Part shown: piece after piece, positions 34,666-43,659 of the stretch
How positions within the stretch are numbered: the stretch's first letter is position 1
Layout: each line of letters begins with the position of its first letter
Assembly: GCA_027459785.1 (NCBI GenBank)
Contig: DAIDGU010000010.1
Span: 1 to 64,000 of the forward strand
DNA from: Ktedonobacteria bacterium
GTDB taxonomy: Bacteria; Chloroflexota; Ktedonobacteria; Ktedonobacterales; JACDGC01
Reading direction: 5' to 3'
DNA length: 64,000 nt
Notes under the pieces: model-generated
Database searches by the model: none
Seen by the model: the letters and a program-made list of their open reading frames with translations, nothing else
Told to the model about the DNA's origin: nothing
Program-made: the position numbers and the translations under genes

Positions 34666-35736
34666 ATGCATCGCCCTTACTATGCGCTGCTGATCTTGAT
34701 CGCCGGCTTGACCTTAGCGACCTGGCTGTTGGGCCTCATCACACTCCTCATTGCCGCGACGATGGCCGCGTCTATATTCCTCACCCCGCTGGCCCCTGGC
34801 CTCACGTGGCCGGGCAGCACGCCGCTTCAGGTGCGTTTCGCCCTCGTCAGCATCTTGGTGACGCTCGCGCTCTTCATCGCCGCCATCAGTTGGATCGTAG
34901 CGCGCACCACACGCGCCGGCTTCGAGGGTGCGCAGCGCGCTTTCATGCGCGAACGCGAGTTAGTCAAGCTCAAAGACCAACTGATCGTCAGCGCGAACCA
35001 TGAACTGCGGACGCCCATCATGGCGCTCTATGGCAATGTTGAATTTCTGATGGCGCTGGGCGAACGCATCACCCCAGAGCAGCGGACGACCTTGCTCCAG
35101 CGCGCCCTCGGCGCTGGCGATATCCTGCTAGGCCTGCTCAACACGATCTTCGATGCATCGCTGGCGGAAAGCAAGCTGCAACTCGCCCCGCGCACCCTGG
35201 CTATCGGACCGCTGATCACGGCCTTGTTAGAGGCGTTCGATCCGCGCGAGATCGGCGAACCCGCTTTAGCCCCCGGCAACTACCAGGCCCGCGACATCAC
35301 GCTGGTGTTGCCACCTAACCTGACGGTGTATGCCGACGAAAAGCGTCTGCGCCAGGTGTTGCTAAATCTGCTATCCAACGCGCTGAAATACTCGGAGCCG
35401 GGGACACCCATCACCATTACGGCGGAAATCGTCGCTGCGGCGGAGCCAGCGATGGTGCAGATCACCGTGCGCGACCGGGGCTTGGGCATTCCGCCAGCGG
35501 AAGCCGGCCAACTCTTCCAGCAGTTCGCCCGCCTGCCGCGCGACATCGCCGGCAAGGTACGTGGCACCGGCATGGGCCTCTATCTCTGCCGGTTGCTCAT
35601 CGAAGCGATGGGGGGGTGTATCACGGTCGCCAGTACAGGCATCCCCGGTGAAGGTGCCAGTTTCATCTTTACCTTGCCCCAGGTCGCGCCGGAACCAGTT
35701 CCCACGCCGGCTATGTCCATCAGCAAACGCGCGTAA
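34666..35736 (+). CDS. Membrane sensor histidine kinase
   Basis: 356 aa. N-terminal hydrophobic helices (about 7-41 and 56-78) with almost no extracellular loop, a short linker, then HisKA with phospho-acceptor His112 in SANHELRTPIMALYGN. The HATPase domain has NLLSNALKYSEP, DRGLGIP and GTGMGLYLCRLL. No response regulator is adjacent, so it is an orphan; the GGDEF response regulator at 59055-60008 is the only receiver in the window. The short loop suggests sensing within or near the membrane (inference). Confidence 0.9.
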   Translation: MHRPYYALLILIAGLTLATWLLGLITLLIAATMAASIFLTPLAPGLTWPGSTPLQVRFALVSILVTLALFIAAISWIVARTTRAGFEGAQRAFMRERELVKLKDQLIVSANHELRTPIMALYGNVEFLMALGERITPEQRTTLLQRALGAGDILLGLLNTIFDASLAESKLQLAPRTLAIGPLITALLEAFDPREIGEPALAPGNYQARDITLVLPPNLTVYADEKRLRQVLLNLLSNALKYSEPGTPITITAEIVAAAEPAMVQITVRDRGLGIPPAEAGQLFQQFARLPRDIAGKVRGTGMGLYLCRLLIEAMGGCITVASTGIPGEGASFIFTLPQVAPEPVPTPAMSISKRA

Positions 35737-35914
35737 TACCCATTTTGGGTAAAGACGGTGGCCATCGAGGCCGGACAGACAGGAATGTCTGTCCTCCAGT
35801 GTTATGGAAAATGGCGGCTCTCCGGGTGGTCGTGGGGCGGACATGCCTGTCCGCCGTGGTGACAGACAGGAATGTCTGTCCTCCGTTACCCCTATTGATT
35901 ATCCGCAAAGGGTA
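35737..35914. repeat. 178-bp composite palindromic element
   Basis: It begins directly after the kinase stop with TACCCATTTTGGGTAAAGAC and ends CCGCAAAGGGTA. It contains GACAGACAGGAATGTCTGTC twice (35774, 35861) and GGCGGACATGCCTGTCCGCC once (about 35836-35855). Related copies: 38281-38427, 51880-52040 and half at 31962-32030. The rest of the gap (35915-36049) has no gene. Confidence 0.85.
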
Positions 35915-36049
35915 TAGCTTAATCGCAACATGCTAGCGCGCCCCCACCTACTGGCCGGCAAGGAGAAGAGCAGCATTTGCGCCGTGTAACCTGGCACAAC
36001 GTATGCAGCGGCAACGCCTACGATCACACATCATCAAAGGAGCAGGCAG

Positions 36050-36598
36050 ATGAACAGGGAAAACCTGGCGTTGTTGGTGCTACGCGGCACCTATGGCTTG
36101 TTGCTGACCGGGCATGGCAGTCAGAAGCTTTTCGGCATCTTTCGTGGCAGCGGTTTCAAGAAAACTATCGCCATGATGGAAGGGTTGGGGTTGCGCCCCG
36201 GTAAGCCCTGGGCGGCGATGGCGACCGCGTCTGAAGGCATGGGCGGCCTGCTGACGGCGCTGGGATTGCTCGGCCCCATCGGGCCGGTGCTGTCGATGGG
36301 CGCGATGGGCATGGCGGCGATCCGCGTGCATGGCGGCAAGCCGATCTGGGTGACGGAAGGCGGCGCGGAGTTCCCCATCACCAACCTGGCCATCGCCACG
36401 GCGCTGGCGCTGAGCGGCCCCGGCGATCTCTCGCTGGATCGCGCCTTCAAGCTCAAGCTGCCGGGTTGGGTTGGCCCCGCCGCATTCGTTGCCACCGCCG
36501 GCGGACTGGCGCTCGGCCTCCAGCAATCCAGACCGCGCCCCGCCCCCACCGCTACGGAAGCCGCGCCGGCTGCACACGCGACCACGGCCCAGATCTAA
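36050..36598 (+). CDS. DoxX-family membrane protein
   Basis: 182 aa with AAAGGAG before the ATG. DoxX pattern: VLRGTYGLLLTGHGSQKLFG, then GKPWAAMATASEGMGGLL and membrane helices GLLTALGLLGPIGPVLSMG and ITNLAIATALALSG. A Pro/Ala/Thr C-terminal tail follows. DoxX-like proteins are small quinone- or redox-linked membrane proteins; the exact role is unknown. Confidence 0.85.
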   Translation: MNRENLALLVLRGTYGLLLTGHGSQKLFGIFRGSGFKKTIAMMEGLGLRPGKPWAAMATASEGMGGLLTALGLLGPIGPVLSMGAMGMAAIRVHGGKPIWVTEGGAEFPITNLAIATALALSGPGDLSLDRAFKLKLPGWVGPAAFVATAGGLALGLQQSRPRPAPTATEAAPAAHATTAQI

Positions 36599-36685
36599 GC
36601 TCAAGCATGCACGCTGGTCTCAATTCTGCGAAAGCAGCCCATGAGTACCAGGGATGATACGTCCCTGGATGGAAGGAGACAAGCG

Positions 36686-37273
36686 ATGGCGAATCCAATG
36701 CATCCCAACGACGATCCCCAGCAAGGGACGATCCCCAACATGGATGATATGGACCAGCAAGATCAGGCCACCGGCAGTCAGGGCGGCTTCAATCAGGCAC
36801 CCGCCGGCAACCAGACCGGCACGCAACAGCAAATGACTGGCAACCAGGGCAACCTGAACCAACAGGCGTCAGGTAATCAGGGTGGCATGCAACAGCAGAC
36901 GGCTGGCAACCAGGATACGCTCCAGCAGCGCGGCTTCCCCAGCGAGGATCTGCAAGCGGACGGCATGCAACAACAGGCGACGATGGGGCAAAACAGCCCG
37001 CAAGACGCGCGCGCCACGCCCAGCGACCAGGACGACGCGGCGCGCGGCGGCATGCCCGGCGACGGCGCGGGCCGCCGTGACGAGACCGGCACCAGCGGCG
37101 TCTATCCCCTTTCTGCCAGCCAGGGAGCCAGCGGCAACGCGCCGATCATCGGCGAGGAAGCCTGGGGGCAGGGCGACCGTGGGGCCGCCGGCTACAGCGA
37201 TTCCGGCGATTCGGAGACGATGACGATCCCGTCGGACGGCGCGGACAACCAGGGCGACCAGGCGGAGGGCTAA
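36686..37273 (+). CDS. Gln/Asn/Gly-rich low-complexity protein
   Basis: 195 aa from ATG 36686 (GAAGGAG upstream). No domain, Cys or membrane helix. Residues about 30-90 form irregular repeats of G-N-Q-x-G-x-x-Q-Q-x(T/S), for example AGNQTGTQQQMTGNQGNLNQ. The second half is Gly/Asp/Ala-rich. It is hydrophilic and presumably disordered; similar composition is seen in stress or desiccation proteins (inference). It ends two bases before the lipid-kinase gene, likely cotranscribed with it. Confidence 0.65.
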   Translation: MANPMHPNDDPQQGTIPNMDDMDQQDQATGSQGGFNQAPAGNQTGTQQQMTGNQGNLNQQASGNQGGMQQQTAGNQDTLQQRGFPSEDLQADGMQQQATMGQNSPQDARATPSDQDDAARGGMPGDGAGRRDETGTSGVYPLSASQGASGNAPIIGEEAWGQGDRGAAGYSDSGDSETMTIPSDGADNQGDQAEG

Positions 37274-37275
37274 GT

Positions 37276-38220
37276 ATGCCACGCGCGCAACTGCTCATTA
37301 ATCCCGGTGCCTTCCAGGCGGGATCGCAGGAGATCGAGGACGAGATACGCCGCCAACTCAATGCGGCGGGTTATCAGCTTGATATCGTCCAGATCGCCGA
37401 TTCCGGCAATGGCGCGGCGCTGGCCCGCGCGGCGGTGCGCGCGGGGTATGATCTCGTGATCGCCGGCGGCGGTGACGGCACCATCCAGCAAGTCGCCGCT
37501 GGCATGATCCATAGCAAAGTCCCTTTGGCAGTGCTGCCGCTGGGGACAATGAACAATATCGCGCGCAGCCTGTGCATTCCACTCGACATCAAAGAGGCGC
37601 TGACGGTGATCGCCAGCGGCCAGCAGCGGCGCATCGACATGGGCATCGCCAATGGCACGCCGTTCGTCGAGGTGGTCAACGTGGGCGCGGAAGCGGCGTT
37701 CTCGCCGGTCGGCGAAGCCGCACGCCATCACGGCTTCGGGTCGGCGCTGCGCGGCATGGTCGAGGGGTTGCGCCTGCTGTTGCGCTTGCAACGCCACGGC
37801 CTTACGATGGAGATCGACGGCAAGCGCCACCACGTCCACGCCTGGGAGATCACGATCTGCAACGCGCCGCTCTACGGCTTGCACTTCGCCGCCGCGCCGG
37901 ACGCTCGCCTGGATGACGGCAAGCTGGATGTGGTCATCTCACGCCATACCCAACGCTGGCGTTATCTGCTGAATTACTGGGCGCTGATGGAGGGCCGGCG
38001 CGTGCAGGACGTGGATGTGCAGCGATATACCGCACGCCAGGTCCGCATCTATGGCCGCGACCGCGTTCCCGTGGCCGTCGCGGGCTACACTGCCGGGCGC
38101 ACGCCCGTTTTCGTCACTGTCGCGCCGGGGGCGCTCACCGTCGTCGCGCCGCCCGCCACGCCGGGTCAGCCGGTGTGCGCTGAACCGCCCATCGCGGCGA
38201 TTTTGCACTCGCTGGCCTGA
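37276..38220 (+). CDS. Diacylglycerol/lipid kinase family protein (YegS/LCB5 type)
   Basis: 314 aa. The catalytic-domain motifs INPGAF, VIAGGGDGTIQQVAAGM and LPLGTMNNIARSL bind ATP and are intact. The second lobe has NVGAEAAFSP and DDGKLDVVISR. It phosphorylates a lipid alcohol, perhaps diacylglycerol or undecaprenol; the substrate is not fixed by sequence. It ends upstream of a repeat block. Confidence 0.88.
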   Translation: MPRAQLLINPGAFQAGSQEIEDEIRRQLNAAGYQLDIVQIADSGNGAALARAAVRAGYDLVIAGGGDGTIQQVAAGMIHSKVPLAVLPLGTMNNIARSLCIPLDIKEALTVIASGQQRRIDMGIANGTPFVEVVNVGAEAAFSPVGEAARHHGFGSALRGMVEGLRLLLRLQRHGLTMEIDGKRHHVHAWEITICNAPLYGLHFAAAPDARLDDGKLDVVISRHTQRWRYLLNYWALMEGRRVQDVDVQRYTARQVRIYGRDRVPVAVAGYTAGRTPVFVTVAPGALTVVAPPATPGQPVCAEPPIAAILHSLA

Positions 38221-38280
38221 CAGGTCGGCGGCGGTTTTCACAGAGGCGGGATGTTCTGTTGGGAGCATCCCGTCGTTTGT

Positions 38281-38427
38281 GTGGTGGGAAAAGACGATGG
38301 TCAGTGGGGCCGGACAGACAGGAATGTCTGTCCTCCGGGTGCTATGGCGAATGGTGGTCCTCCGGGGAAGCGTGACAGACAGGAATGTCTGTCCTCCGGT
38401 ATCCATATGGATCACCCGCAACGGGTA
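38281..38427. repeat. Composite palindromic element, second copy
   Basis: GGGAAAAGACGATGGTCAG at the left, GACAGACAGGAATGTCTGTC at 38313 and 38374, and CCCGCAACGGGTA at the right end. Same order and orientation as 35737-35914. It fills the gap between two converging genes and could fold into a bidirectional terminator. Confidence 0.85.
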
Positions 38428-38430
38428 GTA

Positions 38431-38937
38431 TTAAAGATCGACCTTCTCATTGGTGCCGATGTGGTCCGCCGATTCACCGGAGACGAGCGATTTCGCCAGG
38501 CCGACTACCTTCACGACGGGGCTAGAGGGCGAATCCCAATATTGCGCCTCCGTCGCCGTCACTTCCAGCAGCGCCAGGTTCGGATCGTCCTCGCCATTCG
38601 GGAACCAGGCTTTCAGGTCGGGGTGCCACAATTGGTGGATGCGCTGCCGGTCGCGCACGAGCCGCGCCGTGCCGGAAACCGACACATAAAGCTGGTTGCC
38701 CGGTTTGGCATAGCTGACATTGACCTGCTGGTTGCGCTGCACTTCATCCACCTTCGGCGTGTCGGCCTGGGTGAAAAACCATAGCGTCCCGTCGAACTCC
38801 GTGCGCTGCGTCGCCATCGGGCGGCTGCGCAACACGCCGTCGGCCTCCTGGGTGGTCAGCATCGCCAGGCGGATATCTTTGATCTTCTCCGCGACCCGTT
38901 TGATGGCATCAGTTCGATCATGCGCTTGCATCGTCAT
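38431..38937 (-). CDS. Pyridoxamine 5'-phosphate oxidase-fold protein (general stress protein 26-like)
   Basis: 168 aa from ATG 38937 (AAAGGAG upstream). The split-barrel flavin-binding fold is suggested by RLAMLTTQEADGVLRSRPMA, LWFFTQADTPKVDEV, NVSYAKPGNQLYVSVSGTA and the Trp/Tyr-rich C-terminal part LLEVTATEAQYWDSP. Such Gsp26-like proteins bind FMN, FAD or F420; this size and pattern fit the general-stress subgroup. Confidence 0.85.
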   Translation of the reverse strand: MTMQAHDRTDAIKRVAEKIKDIRLAMLTTQEADGVLRSRPMATQRTEFDGTLWFFTQADTPKVDEVQRNQQVNVSYAKPGNQLYVSVSGTARLVRDRQRIHQLWHPDLKAWFPNGEDDPNLALLEVTATEAQYWDSPSSPVVKVVGLAKSLVSGESADHIGTNEKVDL

Positions 38938-39190
38938 GGTGCTCCTTTCGCGTGAAACGCCGCGTGCTGCACAACCTTTGCGCAGCGTTTGGCCAGGGAT
39001 GAACGACATCATTTTTGTACGCAAGATGTTGACCAGCCAGGGGAGAAGGGCATCGTGCCGGCGCGGATGGTCCCGCCGCCTTTCCACATGGCCGACGACT
39101 GTGGCATACTACACAGATAGAACAAGCACATCATCCCGGCGTGGGAAGACCGCTGATGAAGATGATGCGCGGTGGAAGGGATGTTTGGGC

Positions 39191-40333
39191 ATGACCAAGA
39201 AAAGTGATGCGAAAAAGACGACGGCGCTCGCCGGCGACACCGGCAACGGCCACACGACGACCGCGCTGCCACACGGCGCGACCACGCCGATCAACCTGGG
39301 CTTGCTGAAACGGCTGACGGAGACGCCCGGCACGTCGGGCCGCGAAGAACAGGTGCGCGAGGTCGTCCTCAGCGAGATGAAGCCGCTGGTGGATGAGATC
39401 TCGGTGGATGCCCTGGGCAACGTCATCGGCGTCAAACGCGGCAGCGGCACGACCAAGGTGATGTTGGCGGCGCACATGGACGAGATCGGCTTTCTGGTGA
39501 AGCATGTCGCCAGCAACGGCTACCTGCGCGTGCAGCCCGTCGGCGGGCATGACCCCAGCGTGCTGGTGGCCCAGCGCGTGCTGGTGCATACCGAACACCA
39601 CGGCGCGCTGCGCGGTGTGCTGACCGCCGCCCGCAAGCCGATCCATTTGCAGCGCGACAAAGCCGAGGGTGCGCCGGCCCTCACCGACCTTTTCGTGGAC
39701 CTGGGCATCAAGGGTGAGCAGGTCAATGAGATGGTCGAGGTCGGCGACTTCGTGACGATGGACCGGACGCTGGAAGTCGTCGGCGATTGCGTCATCAGCA
39801 AGGCGTTGGACGACCGCTCCGGCGTGTTCGTGATGCTTGAGGCGCTGCGGCGGCTGAAAAACCCTGTGGCGACGGTCTACGCCGTGGCGACGGTGCAGGA
39901 AGAGGTTGGCCTACGCGGCGCGCAGGCGGCGGCGTATACCGTGGATGCCGATGTCGCCATCGCGCTGGATACGACCTTGGCGGTGGAAATGCCCGGCAGC
40001 GGCGAACACGAGGCCGTCACCAAGCTGGGCGCGGGCGTCGCCATCAAGATCATGGATAGCGGCCACATCGCGCATCCCAAGCTGGTACGCCACCTGCGCG
40101 AGATCGCCCGCCGCGAAGGCATCCCCTACCAGATGGAGGTGCTGCCCGCCGGTTCAACCGACGCCGCCGCCATGCAGAAGGCGCGCGGTGGCACAACCTC
40201 CGCCACGCTCTCGCTGCCCTCGCGCTACGTCCACACCGTCAACGAGATGGTGGCGCTCAGCGACATCGAGGCCGATATCAACCTGCTGGTCACCTACCTG
40301 GGCGAGATTCAGCCGGAAGACTACCAGTACTAA
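39191..40333 (+). CDS. M42-family metallo-aminopeptidase
   Basis: 380 aa. Binuclear-zinc residues of the M42/glutamyl aminopeptidase family: His95/Asp97 in AAHMDEIGF, Asp in SKALDDRSGV, the Glu pair in VQEEVGLRGA, Asp in IALDTT and His in RYVHTVNEM. The first ~35 residues (Lys/Thr/Gly-rich) precede the usual start and look disordered. These enzymes form dodecameric shells that trim peptides in the cytoplasm. No partner gene is evident. Confidence 0.9.
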   Translation: MTKKSDAKKTTALAGDTGNGHTTTALPHGATTPINLGLLKRLTETPGTSGREEQVREVVLSEMKPLVDEISVDALGNVIGVKRGSGTTKVMLAAHMDEIGFLVKHVASNGYLRVQPVGGHDPSVLVAQRVLVHTEHHGALRGVLTAARKPIHLQRDKAEGAPALTDLFVDLGIKGEQVNEMVEVGDFVTMDRTLEVVGDCVISKALDDRSGVFVMLEALRRLKNPVATVYAVATVQEEVGLRGAQAAAYTVDADVAIALDTTLAVEMPGSGEHEAVTKLGAGVAIKIMDSGHIAHPKLVRHLREIARREGIPYQMEVLPAGSTDAAAMQKARGGTTSATLSLPSRYVHTVNEMVALSDIEADINLLVTYLGEIQPEDYQY

Positions 40334-40404
40334 CGCTGCCACCTGGGCCTGCCTGATATGCCATTGCCATGTGCCATCAGGCAAGCCCACACCACTATTT
40401 GCCC

Positions 40405-41055
40405 TTAGCCGCGCTCCGTCCGCGCAAGCAGTCCCTTACGGCGCAATGCCAGCAGAAGCAGGGCGAGCGCCAGCAGGATCGTACTCACGATCAGGAGCGC
40501 GGCATAGCGTTCACCGAAGGCAACGACCAGGCGCATGAAATGATGTCCCTGTGTGGCGATGACGATGCCTACCCCATAATAAAACGCGACCACGATGAAA
40601 ACGGCTACCATCGCCAGCGGCAAGAAGGTTGTGTAGGCCATGCCCGACAGCCCCGCCATGATGATCGTAGGGATGCGCAAGCCAGGGATGAGCCAGCCGG
40701 CGATCACGATGCCGCGCCCGCGCTGCCGGAACCAGCCCTCGATCTGCTCCAGCCGTTTCTTTTCGAGGAAGATATATTTGCCGTAGCGATCCAGAAATGG
40801 CCGCCCGCCGCGCTGCATGATGGTGAAAAGCAACGATGCGCCGATGAGCGCGCCCACCCACGCCGTCGCCAGCACCGCCAGGGTGTAGGCTGGCGCAGGC
40901 GCATGCCGCGCACCTGCCAGCAGAATGAAGGTATCGCTCGGCACCGGCAACGGGATGCCTGCCGATTCGATCAGCGGCAGCACGAACAGCAGGACGAATT
41001 CATAATGCACGAAGCTATGATATAAAAAGTGCGTCAGCCCATGCCAAAAGCTCAT
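40405..41055 (-). CDS. DedA-family membrane protein
   Basis: 216 aa. ATG 41055 was chosen over 41064 because AAAGGA sits eight bases before it. DedA/VTT pattern: PLIESAGIPLPVPSDTFILL, ALIGASLLFTIMQRGGR, RFRQRGRG-like helix then WLIPGLRIPTIIMAGLSGM and a C-terminal pair of helices. The Glu and Arg of the re-entrant loops are present. DedA proteins act as lipid-carrier flippases or scramblases. Confidence 0.88.
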   Translation of the reverse strand: MSFWHGLTHFLYHSFVHYEFVLLFVLPLIESAGIPLPVPSDTFILLAGARHAPAPAYTLAVLATAWVGALIGASLLFTIMQRGGRPFLDRYGKYIFLEKKRLEQIEGWFRQRGRGIVIAGWLIPGLRIPTIIMAGLSGMAYTTFLPLAMVAVFIVVAFYYGVGIVIATQGHHFMRLVVAFGERYAALLIVSTILLALALLLLALRRKGLLARTERG

Positions 41056-41266
41056 GCTATGCATCCTTTCGGTGATGCAGGTTCTTCCCCGCATGGGCTT
41101 GCCTGGCGCATATCTGTTGCCATCTGTGACTTCCCTGCTATGGCTGATACTTTTTTTATAGAAGCCGACAACCACGGACAATGCTTAATGCCCGCCGGCA
41201 CCGCAGGGGGCGCGGCGAACCATCCCAGCCGTGCTTGTTACTCGGCATAAGCAGGGCTGCGACGCG

Positions 41267-42172
41267 TCAGTGCGCGCCATGTTGCGCCAGATATTTTGGC
41301 CAGGACATCGGCGCGAAGCCAAAGTTTTTCGCAACCGCGTCGAGATCCGTCGTGTTGGGAAAGGCGAACAGGCCAAGCGCGGCGGTGGTGATCGGCGGAT
41401 TGGGCAAGAGCGCCTGCATGGCTGCCGCCCCCAAGAAAACGAACGGCTTAGGGCCGGGGATCTTGGCCTTCTTGACGTGCAGGCTCGCCATCAACTGGTC
41501 GAGGATCTCGTTATAGGTGAAGATGTCGGGGCCACCGATGGCATAGGTGGTACCGTCGCGCGCCGGTTCGCGGATGCATTGCAGCACGCACGTCGCCACA
41601 TCTTCTACCCAGATCGGCTGAAAGGTCTCTTTGCCGCTGCCCGCGACGGGGACGACAAATGGCACCTGCTTGATGAGATCGGCCAGTCCCTTGAAGAAGG
41701 CCGCGTGCGAACCGAACAACACCGATGGCTGGAGGATGGTCCAGCCCAGACCGCTTTCCTTGAACGCTTCTTCGGCCAGGTAGCGGCCCTGCATGTAGCT
41801 GCCGGGCTTGTCCTCTTTCGTCCCCAGGCCGCTCATCACCACGGCGCGCTTCGTCCCCGCGCGCTTGGCGGCGTCGATGAGATTGTGCGTGCCATCAACG
41901 TTGACGTTGTAATACGTCTCCGCGCCCTTCTGTTTCAAGTTCGCCGTCATGAAGGAGCAATCGACGAAAAGATCGACGCCCGCGAAGGCGGGGTCAAGCG
42001 TCGCTGGTTGCAAGATGTCGCCGGTGACGAAATCCAGGCTGGCGGCGGGCAAGGCGTGCTGCGCCCGCTCGGCGTCGCGCACCAGGCAGCGCGGGCGCTC
42101 GCCCTCTTTGATCAGCCGGCTCACCACGGCACGGCCCACGAAGCCGGTGGCACCGGTCACGAGAATGGTCAT
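41267..42172 (-). CDS. NAD(P)-binding atypical SDR (NmrA/NDUFA9-like)
   Basis: 301 aa from ATG 42172 (AAAGGA upstream). It has the Rossmann loop VTGATGFVGRAVVSRL, VDGTHNLIDAAKRAG, and the atypical-SDR active-site region with a Tyr in GSYMQGRYLAEEAFKES but no classical YxxxK. QPSVLFG and PIWVEDVA are typical of the complex-I-39-kDa-like group. Role unknown. Confidence 0.82.
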   Translation of the reverse strand: MTILVTGATGFVGRAVVSRLIKEGERPRCLVRDAERAQHALPAASLDFVTGDILQPATLDPAFAGVDLFVDCSFMTANLKQKGAETYYNVNVDGTHNLIDAAKRAGTKRAVVMSGLGTKEDKPGSYMQGRYLAEEAFKESGLGWTILQPSVLFGSHAAFFKGLADLIKQVPFVVPVAGSGKETFQPIWVEDVATCVLQCIREPARDGTTYAIGGPDIFTYNEILDQLMASLHVKKAKIPGPKPFVFLGAAAMQALLPNPPITTAALGLFAFPNTTDLDAVAKNFGFAPMSWPKYLAQHGAH

Positions 42173-42351
42173 GGCGGTTGTTCCTTTCTGGGTAGCTAGC
42201 ATGCTCGATCTGTTTACTGTTTGTCCATGGATTGTTCGTGTTGCTGGTCTACTATAACTATAGAGCAGCACCGGCTATCAGTGCCACAACAATGCTTGCC
42301 GAAGCGTCCTGGGTGGGAAGGCATTTCGGCCCAATTCGCGTGCGCCACGTA

Positions 42352-43554
42352 TCAATGATGCAGCAGCATGACGGCCAGCAGTAGCGCGAGCAGCAGCAAC
42401 AACGTGGTGACGGCGATGATCACACCAGCGGGGACGGCGCTGCGCCGCGTCATCGTCTTAGCGGAGATGACCGGGGCATCCGGCGCTCGATAGGCGGAAA
42501 CGACATCGGGAACCCACGAGTAGTTCGCCGGCAGGTCGGGCAGCCCCGGCACGGGCAGGGAGCCGGTTTCGGTGCGCACGGCCAGCGGCTGGGGCATGTG
42601 CATCTCTTCGTGTAACTGGGCGACGGGCGGCGGTGGCACAGCGGCGCGGAGGATGGGGATGCTGCTCGGCGCGATGCTGACAGCGCGGGGCGCGTCGCGG
42701 TCGCCCAGCACGCCGGCCAGCGCCGCCGCGAAAGCGCGCACGGAGGGATACCGCGCCTTGGGCGCGCGGCTCAGGCCGCGCCACAGCACGGCATCTACGC
42801 CCAGCGGCAGGATCGGGTTCGCCACGCTCGCTTTCTGGTAGGGCGGCACATCGCGCGCTTGCAGGTGCGCCACGGCATCCAGCGTATAGGGCGTCTCGCC
42901 GGTCAGCAAGACGAAGGCCAGCACCGCCAGCGCATATTGGTCGCTCGCCAGCTCCGGGCGCCCGGCGTACTGTTCCGGCGCGAGAAAAAGCCATGGATCG
43001 GCCAGGTCTGTCGGGCGGGCGGAGCCGCCGCGCAAGGCTCCGCCGGCGAAGCCCTCGTGCAGCAGCGCGTCCGTCACCTTGGCCCGCCATTGGCCGTCGG
43101 CATCCGCCACCAAGAGGACGTTGCCCAACTTCAAGCCGCCATGGATCAGGCCAGCACTATGCAGCGCCTGCACCCCCTCGGCGATCTCCTGCGTCAGACG
43201 CAGCGCGTCCAGCGGCGGCAGGGGCAGCGCCCACAGGCGCTTGCCGGGCGCGGCGACGGCGTCATAGAGCGATCCACGTGGCGCATACTCGGTATAAACG
43301 AGGCACTCGCGGCGCTTCTGCACGCGCCCTGCTGGCACGCTGGCGAGATGGGGGTGGTGCAGGTGCGCCAGCACATGCAGGCGCTGCATGAAAAGGCCAC
43401 GCGAGCGCACGGCGAAAAGCGGCACGCTCATCGTCTTGCGCGCGAACTGCGCCCCCGCCGCGCCTTCCATCAGCCAGATCGCCGCGTCCGCGCGCTCCGC
43501 GATGGGGCGCACCGCCCGCAACTTGGCGAACTGCGCCGCCGCCAACTCATCCAT
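42352..43554 (-). CDS. Membrane-anchored protein-kinase-like protein, probable pseudokinase
   Basis: 400 aa from ATG 43554. Kinase-fold landmarks: Lys40 in FARKTMSV, LVYTEYAPRGSLYDAV, the catalytic loop HGGLKLGNVLL at about 138-148, and FLAPEQYAGRPELASDQYAL with GETPY. The catalytic HRD Asp is Gly (HGG), and DFG reads TDA at 161-163; no Gly-rich loop is visible. One C-terminal transmembrane helix (VIIAVTTLLLLLALLLAVML) ends the protein with no outside domain. Likely a scaffold rather than an enzyme. It precedes nothing related except the FHA gene elsewhere in the window. Confidence 0.85.
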   Translation of the reverse strand: MDELAAAQFAKLRAVRPIAERADAAIWLMEGAAGAQFARKTMSVPLFAVRSRGLFMQRLHVLAHLHHPHLASVPAGRVQKRRECLVYTEYAPRGSLYDAVAAPGKRLWALPLPPLDALRLTQEIAEGVQALHSAGLIHGGLKLGNVLLVADADGQWRAKVTDALLHEGFAGGALRGGSARPTDLADPWLFLAPEQYAGRPELASDQYALAVLAFVLLTGETPYTLDAVAHLQARDVPPYQKASVANPILPLGVDAVLWRGLSRAPKARYPSVRAFAAALAGVLGDRDAPRAVSIAPSSIPILRAAVPPPPVAQLHEEMHMPQPLAVRTETGSLPVPGLPDLPANYSWVPDVVSAYRAPDAPVISAKTMTRRSAVPAGVIIAVTTLLLLLALLLAVMLLHH

Positions 43555-43659
43555 GCATTCCCGTCCCCGATCCTTTATACGGGCGCGCTTCATCGCGCCC
43601 CCATCTCCCACGCGCCCCCCGTCTCCCCTGCGTCCCCGTCTCCAGTGCGAACCACGCCT

